DNA of 64,000 nucleotides from Apostichopus japonicus. Lineage: Eukaryota > Echinodermata > Holothuroidea > Aspidochirotida > Stichopodidae. A program made the position numbers and the translations under genes. The stretch spans positions 14,595,501 through 14,659,500 of the forward strand of contig NC_092568.1 in assembly GCF_037975245.1 (NCBI RefSeq), given 5' to 3'. Each line of letters begins with the position of its first letter. The first letter of the stretch is position 1. The notes below the pieces were generated by a model. The model was given only the letters and a program-made list of their open reading frames with translations. It was not told where the DNA came from and searched no databases. This document shows, one piece after another, positions 11,047 through 22,893 of this stretch.

Positions 11047-12311
11047 GAACCCCCCCCCCCCTCCCCAAGTAAAAAAAAACGAATAAGAAAAAAAGAGCGA
11101 ATCCCTTTCATCCCCACCATGTTTTTCTTAGGGATTTCACTCCCATCATGTTTTTTCGGTTAGCTAGGACCCTCAGCTATCACAAACTGCTTGTTTGCCA
11201 TTAAATTAATGGTTGGTGTGGCCACCAGCGCTGTTGCCAACATATTCATGAAAACTTGGAATTTGAGAATATGTCATATCTTTGTAATTAAATAACCTAA
11301 AGGCACAACGTTAGTGTCTCAGTATATATATTTGAAGCTGTCCTGGTAAAACCAACCATAATCAGGTAAGTCATCCTTAATAAGGGCTGTTGGCCATCGC
11401 AATAGCCATCATGGAATTTGGACTTTGAGAAAAACATCATATAATACTTTTTACATTGATTTGTCCCTGCCCGGTTGATTTCAGACAAGATCTGGATCAT
11501 TTAAGGTCATTGCCATGTCTTAATATGGCTGTTGCCATGGTAAAACCATGATGATAAATTCAAATTATAGAACAAAATGTAAAATTACTAATGAATAACT
11601 GTATATTTGAGCAAAGACATGACTTTTTCTTCTCCAATTCGAATTACAAATCTGCCAGCATAGTGTTGCCATGACAATGGTCTTCATTGGGAATGAGCTT
11701 GATCTGCAATGATAATGATCTTGATCTAATCTACAAGGCAACCCTAAATCTATATACCTGGACACTTAGATTCTGTTTCTATGTTCTTTAGTTACATGAA
11801 TACGACATTTTGTTGCCATTTCAAACTCAGTCAGCCTAGTGTTGCCATGGCAACGGTCTTGATTGTGCTCGATCGTGACATAAAATGGACCTGACCTTGA
11901 GTTCAATCAATCAGAAAGTATGTAATATATATGTCAAAGACAAATTGATTGTGTTTTCATGTTGTTCAGTTACAATTATATGAATTATTTTAAATTACCC
12001 CCACCCCCCATTGTTTTGAAGCGTTGTCATCGCAACGGTCCTGATTGGGTGTAATAAAAACCTTAATTGACTCAGATCTTGATTGAAAGCAACCAGGCAT
12101 CATACAATTGATTGATGTTACTAAACACTTAGATGTTTTTATGTTGTATACTCCCAGAGGAGATTTTTTTCCAATTTGTATAGTGCTGCCATGGCACCAG
12201 CCCTGGTGGCCACACCCACCACTAATTTAATAGCAAACAAGTATACTGTGATAGCTGAGGTTCCCAGCTAACCGAAAAACACGATGGGTGAAAATAGGGG
12301 GGGGGGGTTCA
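11047..12311. mobile_element. Inverted-repeat element with internal X-box-like repeats
   Basis: The two ends are imperfect inverted copies of about 160 bases. The left arm runs from a C-run near 11050 through TTTTTTCGGTTAGCTAGGAC and TCAGCTATCAC to GTGTGGCCACCAGCGCTG. The right arm (about 12184-12311) holds the complement, ending in a G-run. The left arm carries about 90 extra bases near its outer end. Between them lie degenerate units of about 160-180 bp, each with a GTTGCCATGGCAAC-like motif (11531, 11665, 11841, 12023, 12185). No coding capacity and no clear target duplication were found, so this is a non-autonomous or MITE-like element of unknown superfamily. Confidence 0.65.
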
Positions 12312-13610
12312 TTTTCTATTTTTTTTGTTGTAACTGTAACATTTCTCAACTTATTTTGACGTTTAACCAATTTTTAGTTGTTAAAGTTGAAAAGGTCGAA
12401 AATTTCAATTTGAAAAGTTGAATATCGCATTGCTTTTAAGTCGTTAGTGCTTGCTATTCTTGCACCTCCTTATTTGAAATTAGGCTGCTGACAGTATTTT
12501 AGTCGTCCAAATCTTTCAATAGTTGACATATTCTTCTACATCCTTAACAAGTACGAAGGTTCTGAAAGATTCTAATTACAGGATAATTTTAAGGCGAAAA
12601 CTTAAATTTAATTATGAGGGTAGACTTTTACCATGACATAAAAGTCTTATGTTATTCTATTGGGTTGCTACACCATAGACATAATTAGTTAAGCCCACTT
12701 TAACTTACCTAATAGGACACTTGTTTAACGGTTTTCGACATATCAAAATTGACTATAACCTTTAAACAGGGGGTCCCACACCCAACTCCTCGAAGCGGAA
12801 GACGAAAAATGCCATAGGCAACATAAATAACAACAAGTACGGTAATTTAATCATAATATCACATTCATTTCCGAAGAAACATTGCATGTGCCATCTATAC
12901 CCGCTGATAATTTTGTCTCCCGTGCTTTTCCACCCAATTGATAATTTCTGATATTAGGGTTTATTTATTTTTTCTGCATTCCATTTCCTTGGTATATTCA
13001 ATGATAGCTAGTGATATTTTGTTAAAACGTGATATTTGTCACTAATTTGGTACTGTATAGTTCAGTGTCTTCAACACTTGTGAGGTCTTTTTCCAAGCTA
13101 TTTACTTACTTCAGATTGTAATTGAGTTATCCTTGGTCAAGCTATAAACAAAATTACACAACCCTGTTGACACTGTTGAATTGGACGATGGTTCAGTTTA
13201 TATTTATACTCACCAAGTGGACAGCACATGAACGGAGCAATTTGTAACCTATCAAATTGAAAGCTAAGTGATAGAGTTAAAATTATTTCAAGAGGTTTTG
13301 TAGGGCAAAATAAATCAAACCTTCGTTAAAAAACCCGCAAGGTAGTAGAAAAGAGGGAGAAAAAGGGAGGTCATACATGCATATTAATGCATATGTTGAT
13401 CTAGCTGTGAAAACCCATTAGCAGAAGTTGATTGTTTTAACGCATTAATCACTGCAAACATGGGTCTTTACCGTTTTTGTCGGAGGGCGCTGTCATACCG
13501 GGATGTGTCTAGGTTCTAGGGCCAAACAGCCGTAAATACGGCTCTGGTTCCTAATGCGTATGATCAATTACGGAGAGCCAAACGTTCCATAAATGTCGAA
13601 AAAGAAAGTG
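12312..13610. other. No gene seen
   Basis: AT-rich sequence with no supported gene, RNA or mobile element end. Confidence 0.5.
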
Positions 13611-13624
13611 AAGTGTCCAAGCTA

Positions 13625-13925
13625 ATATATATATATCTGTCCAATTCGATATCAACATGTTACAATTCCATATGAACATGTTGAATCAAAATACAATATG
13701 TCATTGCGTCTATCAACATGTCAAATTCAGCATCAGCATGTCGAAAACTTGTAACAGCATGACACGTACTACATTGGTCATGTCAACCGCTTGCTAGATA
13801 CAATATTGACGTCGTGCTATAATTTTGGAACATCGGCGCGCGCCAACGTTTCGTTAATGCCCAAACTGTATATATATGTCGAGATTTATATGAGAATGTC
13901 CAAACTTGTGTCAGCATGTTGAGAG
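13625..13925 (+). repeat. Degenerate short repeats around AACATGTC/AGCATGTC
   Basis: The words TCAACATGT, CAGCATGTC and GAACATGT recur every 20-40 bases. It looks like an eroded short-unit satellite. Confidence 0.5.
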
Positions 13926-13994
13926 AAGGAAATAAAATATTCAAGCCAAAGGGATCACGTTGATGCCTTAGTGCAATTTATAGGCCCTTGGTCT

Positions 13995-14600
13995 ATTTTC
14001 ACATGATTAATTCCTGTGTGGGCAATTGGGCCTTTGAGGTTGCTGCATTGGCCCCGTTACAGTTAAAAAATGAATTCGTTGGTATTTTCGTATACCGCAA
14101 TGTCCAATAGAGCCAACACCTCTAAAAATGTTATCCTGCTTTTTGTTAACATAATCAAATCATGTGTGGGCCATGGGCCCTTTATGGCTGTTGTTTGGGG
14201 CGGTACAGATAAAAGTCGTCGATGGTATTTTTTGGTTTATCCAATGTATAAAGGGTCCAATGCAACTACGGGAATTATCCTTGTGTCTTTCCACATGATT
14301 AAATCACGTGTGGGGCATGGGCCCTTGAGGTTGTCTGGGCCATGGTAGAGGATAAATTTGTAGTCAAAGGTTTTCTTTTTTTTATACCCGATAACCATAG
14401 GGTCCAGCGCCAATAAAAAGAAATCATCCTGCTCTCTTTTCACATGATTAAATCATGTGTGGGCCACGGGCCCTTGTTGGCTGCTGTCTGGGTCCTGGTA
14501 CATCATAAAGTTGTTGTAATTGGTATTTTTGGATACCCCAATGTCCAAAGGGTCCAATGCCACTTTAAGAATCATCCTGCTCTCATTTCACATAAATGAA
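13995..14600 (+). repeat. Tandem repeat, unit about 147 bp, about four copies
   Basis: CACATGATTAAATCATGTGT followed by GGGCC...GGGCCC recurs near 14000, 14150, 14292 and 14441. Each unit also carries a GGTATTTTT stretch and an AAAGGGTCCAATGC stretch. Copies are diverged and partly deleted. Short open frames here are repeat artefacts. Confidence 0.8.
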
Positions 14601-17598
14601 TCATATGTTTGCAACATTGTTGTTGCAAATACCACGTCCCTTGCTATGTAGTTACATCACCATACCAAGTATAAACTAAATAAGAGGTACAGTAGAAGAG
14701 ATACCGAGCTTTTTAAATTTTTTAGGTAAGCCAAGAGGGCTCCTTGGTATGCATGATCATTGGTATGCATGATAGCCCCACCAAAAACTATAGGGATAAT
14801 CTGACTCTATCCAATGTATATCCCAAGTATGACATCTATCACATATATTTCCTTCTTGAGATTCTGTGTTTACAATCTAGGGCATCGCATAGACACACCC
14901 ACAGGTTCTGATGGATGCAAAGTATTGGAACCAAAATCACACAATCACGATGATGTACGTTCCCCAAAATGTTATTGTTTAGGTCGAGATAAAGATATGC
15001 CTCTAATGACAATTTTCATCTCGAACAAAATAAAAGCTTTTGTTTGAATTTTTCATTCTCTGAAAAAATATATATAATCATCGCAATTGTGTGATTATTA
15101 AATACACAATAGTACTGTAAAGAGATTGTTTAGATTTTTGCTTCGGTCTTGCGGCATTAAAAATAATGTGGTAATGTTACCCTGTACATCTGACTACAGA
15201 TAGTACAGTACTTCTGTGATATTACTGGTAGACGGTTAGGTGGGGATCATGGATATTTCATTGGTGGGTGATTTAAGGCTGAGCTAAGAAGCCTGCAAAA
15301 TAACACAGATTGGGAACTCCCCCAAAAAAGTGATTTTTCTGTTGATTTATTTTCTCCTCTCAAACAAATGTAGAGTAATCATCTTGTGTAAACTAAACGG
15401 CTGAATACGTTGCTAAATTATACATGGCTAAATTACTAAATAAAATCATAATGAGCCCCTTCTAATTCAATTACAAATCCATGTCTGACCAACGTCACTG
15501 TGGTTTGTAAAACTTGCCATAAACAGCTAAGGGAGACTACTATGATTGGATATGTTATATCCAAACTGTTGATTGGTGTAATTGCAGCACACCTCCAAAT
15601 GTGTTACTTTTAATTAGCATATAGCAACAGCCAATCAAAAGATCAAAAGCATAGAAATTCCAAATAAGCTACACCTACATGTATGCTCTTTCACATTTAA
15701 AACCAGCATCCCAAAATCACATTCTGGAAGGGTAAAATTTAGGTCATGTTAAAGACACAATTTGTTGACTTCTTAATAATCAAGTGTGAGAAACTGAATT
15801 TGAAGTCTAGATGAGGAGGGAGGGGGGGGGGGGGGTGTTGTTTTGGCACTTTTGCCAGAAAAGTCACAAATTTTCTGTACTCCAAACTCAATTTGTCAAG
15901 AATGCTCACACAACATGAAAAATTAAATCATCTACTTTTACCCTTGCAATCCTTTGAATTTTGGATTTTAATGTGTCAATATTTAAGATTGAAAATATTA
16001 TGTCATGAAACTTCAAAATTTGAGACAAATTGTCAAGATAAAATGATGCAATTTTATGGTAGATGGTCTTGATTCCTTGCCGAAGGCAAAGGAATCTTTC
16101 AACAGTGATGGTATGTGTGTGATGCCTTGGCTTGTAAACAGGATAACTCACAAACTATATGGTTGGTGAACTTCAATTTTGGTACGTGACTGCACCTTTA
16201 ATATAGAGTAGAAGAACCCTATTGTTTCCTGTGGAGTTCTCTGACTTTTACAGAAAACAAGCTGGTGCTTGTGCTCCATCTGATGGATCTATAACCAAAG
16301 TATGAACTATGAAGTTCATTGAAGCTTTACAAGATACTTTGACCTCTGAAAAATACAATAAAGCTTGAATCAATGAGTCCTGCATTCCCATACCAAACAC
16401 GAAATTCAACCTTCATTTAGACTTTGAGTTATGGTGTTACAGTAAGAAGCCAAGCCACATTCCTTTTGCTTTCAGCACGAGCATCAAGTGGCTGTTATTT
16501 TGTTAGACAAGATTTAAACATCTGGAGATATAGGCATGTGACTAGAGGAAAATATTCTCTTATCCAAATACAACTCTGGGTACAAATAATAATTATATCA
16601 TAATAGGTCATTCAGACCCACATATTACATTCAAATATCAAATTTTTCAAGCATGTCTTGAAATCAAAGGAGTAGATGCTGATACTCCAGGGAACACATG
16701 TACATGCATTAATAATCCCAGTATGCCTAGTACATGAGTATTTCTGCTTTCAATACACTCCAACATAACATACATACATGGACTGAACTTTGTTTATGGC
16801 AGAAGGAAACTGTACATCATACAAACACATGGAAAATGTGTAAAGAAATCCAAATTGAAAGTTTCATGCAAAAAACATAATTTATATACTTAAATATATA
16901 ATGTGACAGATTTTTGAGACAAAAAATTGTCACTTAAAATGTTCATATGACTAAATTTGAAAAACTACCAATACTTGCAACAAGTATATTTATCCCATTT
17001 TCTTCTTTCATGGTCCCCCTCAATTTGTACTATGGAGGTTAATATGTGTCTTTATCTGAGGGAATGTAACCTTCGGCTCCCAACCTTTCAGAGTATTTCT
17101 TATAATCCCGCCGTCTGCAGAAATAATTTACCTGTTCAAAAGAATACAAACAAAAACTTCAGGTTAACTAGTATAAAATTAAATATTAAATATGGCAGAT
17201 ATATGCTACAACATGAACAATGGACATGGATCATAAGTGAAATCTGCAATTATCACAAGTCACCTAAATAGTTCAAAACAATGAAGTCAATTATCCACTT
17301 ACGTACAGTAACTCCTTTCTTGATGTACACCTCAAGTGAATGTGAGGTTCTGCTCATCGTAGAGATTGATACAGTATCATTTATAATTAGTAACAAAATT
17401 ACAAATGAAAGAGTCAATGAATTACCCAAACCATTTCCTGACTTGGGTATTTCCAAGAAATGATCCTTACTAGTCGAGAGTCTACTATTGAACTTCTGCT
17501 TCCTTGCAAATCTACTTCAACTGTGCATGTGTCTCCCAACCATGGTGGGATTGAAAATCAACAATTGTGGTCATATGAGGTTACCCAGGCTGAGCGGG
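14601..17598. other. No gene supported; one hairpin repeat end
   Basis: AT-rich sequence without a credible gene. A hairpin GATTCCTTGCC-GAA-GGCAAAGGAATC at 16071-16096, followed by GTATGTGTGTG, is the reversed terminus of the CA-hairpin repeat family also seen at 21.6-22.9 kb. A G-run lies near 15822-15835. Confidence 0.5.
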
Positions 17599-18424
17599 TA
17601 TGGCGGGCCATCAGTCTCAAATCATGGGAGATCGACTTATACCGATTTAAATCGACATATACCAGTTTCCTTCGACATATACCAGTTTCCTTCGACTTAT
17701 ACCAGTTTCATTCTACATATCATCGATTTAAATCGACATATACCAGTTTACTTCGACATATCATCGATTTAAATCGACATATACCAGTTTCATTCTACAT
17801 ATTATCGATTTATTTTACTTAAATAAATCGATGATATGTCGAAGTAAACTGGTATATGTCGATTTAATTCGATGATATGTAGAATGAAACTGGTATATGT
17901 CGATTTAAATCGACATATCATCGATTTATTCTACATATCATCGATTTATTTTACTTATCATCGATTTAAATCGATGATAAGTAAAATAAATTGATGATAT
18001 GTCGAAGTAAACTGGTATATGTCGATTTAAATCGATGATATGTAGAATGAAACTGGTATATGTCGATTTAAATCGACATATCATCGATTTATTCTACATA
18101 TCATCGATTTATTTTACTTATCATCGATTTAAATCGATGATAAGTAAAATAAATCGATGATATGTCGAAGTAAACTGGTATATGTCGATTTAAATCGATG
18201 ATATGTAGAATGAAACTGGTATATGTCAATTTAAATCGACATATCATCGATTTATTCTACATATCATCGATTTATTTTACTTATCATCGATTTAAATCGA
18301 TGATAAGTAAAATAAATCGATGATATGTCGAAGTAAACTGGTATATGTCGATTTAAATCGATGATAAGTAAAATAAATCGATGATAAGTCGAAGTAAACT
18401 GGTATATGTCGATTTAAATCGATG

Positions 18425-18455
<31 letters not shown>

Positions 18456-19968
18456 TGTATGTATGTATGTATGTATGTATGTATGTATGTATGTATGTAT
18501 GTATGTATGTATGTATGTATGTATGTATGTATACATCACATTTAGTCACCTGACAAGCGGGCGAATAATTGAAAATAAACACGAGCACAGTGGAATGCAT
18601 GATTTGAGCTTGAATACTGTAGTAATTTAATAGTTCCAAAATTACGAAGCTAGCAAGGGTGTTCATCATGGTTATATGTCAATGGTAATTATGAACAATT
18701 ACTTGCAAACAGATTTCGGTGTAACAATAAGGCTGAAATAACTGATATGTCAATGACGTGCAATTATCTCAATGCAAACTGGGCTTGTCTACACGAACAC
18801 GTGGCGCTATAGTATAGGAATACACATGCAACTGAATAGGCCCACAGTACGTACACAGATGCAATTACCTACTCCAGTTATACCATAAACAAAGATGATA
18901 TTGTTCTGCAGTGAGGCCTACTGTAAGGTTACGTTTTAATGTAGCTAAGTATATACCCATGGGGTTTAACAGTTACAGTATTCAAGCTCAAATCATGCAT
19001 GCCACTGTGCTCGTGTTTATTTTCAATTATTCGCCCGCCTTGTCAGGTGACTACACGTGATGTATCTCCACATGTCAATCATCACCGAAATCGGGATTTG
19101 GAATATGTTAATGAGCTAAATCGATGATATGTCGATTTAAATAGGTATATGTCAATTTGAGACGCTAGAAACTGGTATAAGTCCACAGAAATTGACTTCT
19201 ACCGATTTAATTCGACATATCATCGATTTAAACTGGTAGATGTCGATTTAAATGGACATATCATCGATTTATTTTACATAAATCAATGATATGTAGAATA
19301 AATCGATGATATGTCGATTTAAATTGACATATACCAGTTTCATTCTACATATCATCGATTTAAATCGACATATACCAGTTTACTTCGACATATCATCGAT
19401 TTATTTTACTTATCATCGATTTAAATCGATGATAAGTAAAATAAATCGATGATATGTAGAATAAATCGATGATATGTCAATTTAAATTGACATATACCAG
19501 TTTCATTCTACATATCATCGATTTAAATCGACATATACCAGTTTACTTCGACATATCATCGATTTATTTTACTTATCATCGATTTAAATCGATGATAAGT
19601 AAAATAAATCGATGATATGTAGAATAAATCGATGATATGTCGATTTAAATTGACATATACCAGTTTCATTCTACATATCATCGATTTAAATCGACATATA
19701 CCAGTTTACTTCGACATATCATCGATTTATTTTACTTAAATCGATGATAAGTAAAATAAATCGATGATATGTAGAATGAAACTGGTATATGTCGATTTAA
19801 ATCGATGATATGTAGAATGAAACTGGTATGTCGATTTAAATCGATGATATGTAGAATGAAACTGGTATAAGTCGAAGGAAACTGGTATATGTCGAAGGAA
19901 ACTGAAATATGTCGATTTAAATCGGTATAAGTCGATCTCCCATGATTTGAGACTGATGGCCCGCCATA
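17599..19968. mobile_element. Foldback element 1: arms about 1 kb, 163-bp higher-order repeats
   Basis: The outer ends are inverted copies beginning TATGGCGGGCCATCAGTCTC and continuing through AAATCATGGGAGATCGACTT. AGCGGG flanks both sides (17593-17598 and 19969-19974), a likely 6-bp target duplication. Each arm is an array of the palindrome ATCGATTTAAATCGAT with spacers GACATATACCAG and TAGAATGAAAC. A 163-bp period is seen at 17911, 18074 and 18237 in the left arm and at 19386, 19549 and 19712 in the right. The inner parts (about 18534-18625 and 18967-19060) are also inverted copies, so the arms reach almost to a unique loop at about 18630-18965. An ATGT microsatellite (18426-18531) interrupts the left arm. 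No gene is carried. Sea-urchin TU elements are known foldback transposons of similar plan; relationship is not shown. Confidence 0.88.
18426..18531 (+). repeat. (ATGT)n microsatellite
   Basis: About 26 perfect tetranucleotide copies, found only in the left arm of foldback element 1. They create false Tyr-Ile-His-Thr and Met-Tyr-Val-Cys frames. Confidence 0.98.
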
Positions 19969-19974
19969 AGCGGG

Positions 19975-21585
19975 ATGTTCACAAGTGTGTGTAGGGAGCC
20001 AAGTGAGTATGACAAGGGCAGGGGACTTCATAAATGACTTTGGATTTTTGGTGTATCTTGCTAGGGCCCTTACCAGGTACCACTGCCACTCCCTTATTGA
20101 AAAGTTAAGAAAATGTCACCCAGAAAAAATCTTTGTTTTTTGCCAGAAAGGTGGGATTTGGGATAAGCAGCTTGCATGCCCAAATAAAGTGTTTCTTCAT
20201 GTGACAATGAGTATGCAATCATTTCTTGGAATTTTGTCATGTGGGTGGTAGAGCAGCTTCTTGCATTGATTTTGTTATGTTTTTCTCGGGCATTAGATAC
20301 TAAACTTTCATAACAACACACAGGCCATTATCTTGACTGCAATCCAAGTTGAAGAAACCTGGTCAAGTTTGTTAATATGCATGCTGGTGGTTTCTGCAGC
20401 ACGTATGCCAACATTATTTGTGGTTACCAATGATGGGTTTCCCAATTCAAATTCAATAAATTTACAATTAACTGTAACTTGGAGAGGAACATGCTATAGT
20501 AGCTAATCACCTATAGAGCTGGATTCCAATTATACTTGTTCACATGTCATGACACATAGCATTAATTAAGTTAAATACTCACACAAACACCAAATTGCCT
20601 CTAACTCAATAGATTTCCAAAATGTATTTTGAATAGGATCTAACTATGGTAGTTTTGAGACAATCCCACTTTCGTAGTCTACAGTAGCTGACTTAACAGT
20701 ACAATACCAGATTTAGTACATCCATAAGGTTACGATTATCATCAAAACCAAAAAGGGAAGCTCAAGGGACAGAATGTTGGGACGGAATTTTTGTCCATGT
20801 TCAATGAAATGCGGATAATGCCCTCACCCATTATGGTGTGGGTACCAAATCATTATCTTATTTCCTTCAACTGGATAAGAAGTAAACTGGTACAATACAT
20901 GTACTTCAGGTTAATTTAACAAATATGTTTTCCTGTAGTAGCAATAGCACAAACTTTTTATATCAAATTTACAAATTAAATGTGATTACAATATGGAATC
21001 AAACAAAAGAATTGCATCTTCCAAAGGAAAATTTTACCACCAATTTTCATTTGGATTGCAATACAGTTGAAAGTGAATCACTTTGTGAACCTCTTAAATG
21101 TAAAATAGAATGTTGAATGGGATTGAATTAAAATTAAATTTAAGTGACTCAATGATCAAATCAGCTTTCATTCACAAGAATTGTGAAATGCACTTTCAGA
21201 TAATACCAATAATAAATGCTCACAAGAAACACCAAATGTTAACTGGATATCATGCCGATTTTTCAATGAAAATTTCCAACAACATGAAGTAGGATAAAAT
21301 GTACAAATTCATTTTACCAAAAATGTTCTCTGGACCCACATGTCGGGAGAACATATCTCTTGAACACCAAAGCAGGTCTTCTTGCTGTCGCAACTTCCAA
21401 CTATCAAAAGCCTAATTATGAAAGTAGCAACATTTCCACGTGCTTCAAGTAAGCTTGAAGCAATTAAGTGGCTTACAAGGAGAGTACTCATACATGACCA
21501 AAAACCTTAACAAATATATAATAGAGGCCACATGTTTGGAGAGAGGAATGAGAACACATTGTAAAACAATTAGACAATCTCTACA
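19975..21585. other. No gene seen
   Basis: AT-rich sequence. A stray copy of the hairpin word AAGGTTACGATTATCATC stands at about 20730. Nothing else is supported. Confidence 0.5.
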
Positions 21586-22893
21586 AACAAGAGCCCAAGG
21601 GCACTGTGGTTCCTTTAGTAGGGGTATATGACAATACACATAATATTATTATAGCAAGATTGGACTCAAGTAGTCCAAGTAATTGTGGTCCTACATGTAC
21701 CCCATAAAGTAACTAACACTATAGCCAACACATTTGTGATCACAAATTGTGATCGGATTTTGATCGGAAGGCACTTTTGAGATCTGAATATGGCGTCGAA
21801 AATGTAAGAAATATAACGTCACCTACAAGGCGGGCCAACAGATATGATAACATTGGTGACCTCAGATCACATGACCGTTAAGTTTGCAAACTGTTCCACC
21901 ACCTCATTCACAACTTGTTCCAAAATATCAACCTTGTCACACCTTGGCACTGGGAGTTATTGAATTAAATGTCTGAAAATTAACTTTGACCTTGTGTAAC
22001 TTCACACACAAAGCTCACCCGGGTGTCAACCCATTGACATTTTTGATCGGAAGGTACTGTACCTTTGAAATCCAAATCTAGCATCAAACCAAACATTTTC
22101 TTCTTCGCCCGTTGTCTCCCAAAATAAGCACATTTTTTCTAATGCGACCTTTGACCTTTGACCTTTTGACCTTGGTTTTCAGATGTAGTTTGATCTTCTG
22201 ATTCCAAAAATGAACACGACAAGTCTGTACAGCCATCCTAACTCCGACCGAAAACTTTGACCCTGTTATACCTTCACACACAAAGGTCACACAGGGTCAA
22301 CCTATTGACATTTATAATCAGAATGTACCTTTGACATCTGGAAATAGCATCTAAACTTTAAAAGTCCCCAACACACTTATAGGTCACCAGAGGTCAAATT
22401 GAGGTCAAGTGTCACCCAGATGCGGGTCGACAATTGGATTACATTGAAGCAAAACCCAACCCTAACGGACAATTTGTTCTCAAGTTATCGCAAAAATACT
22501 TGTTTTTTAACATTAATTGACCTTTGGTGACCATAGATCACATGAATGTTAAGTTTCAAAATATTCCCTAACCAGTTCACAACTTGTCCCAAAATATCAA
22601 CCTTGTCGCACATTGGCACAGGGAGTTAACGCAGTTTCAATATTTTGGGTTTTTGGCCTCTAACTGACCTTTGGTGACCTTCACAGGCACCAAAAACAAT
22701 AGGGCACACCTTCTCACTATGGCGGATTTATATACAGGTACCAAGTTTGAGTTAAGTCCAACTTTCCTTGTTGAGTTACAGTGTACCCAAGCAAGTGTCA
22801 CAGACGCACACCCATACACACACACCCATACACGCACACATGCCAACCTGACTACAGTACATAGGTTCCTTTTGCTAAAGCAAGGAACCCAAA
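21586..22893 (+). repeat. CA-tract/hairpin-ended dispersed repeat, copy A
   Basis: It begins AACAAGAGCCCAAGGGCACT and ends with a CA-rich tract (about 22800-22845), then the hairpin GGTTCCTT-TTGC-TAAA-GCAA-GGAACC (22864-22889). The body repeats phrases built on TGACCTTTGACCT and TGACCTTGGATCACATGACC, with clustered half-sites at 22146-22175. Related copies stand at 37.5-41.7, 42.7-43.5, 54.4-55.1 (reversed), 59.6-60.7 and 60.8-61.4 kb. No protein is encoded. The class of mobile element is unknown. Confidence 0.75.

Noticed and set aside
17303-17357. Minus-strand mini-exon MSRTSHSLEVYIKKGVT before GTAAGT
   Set aside because: Only a donor-like site and an ATG support it; no family, acceptor or neighbouring exon was found.
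17460-17822. Frames with repeated STYTSF/RHIPVSF words
   Set aside because: They translate the foldback array; the matching frames on the other arm confirm this.
18292-18669. Open frame with Tyr-Ile-His-Thr repeats
   Set aside because: It is the ATGT microsatellite and palindrome array read as protein; it has no independent coding evidence.
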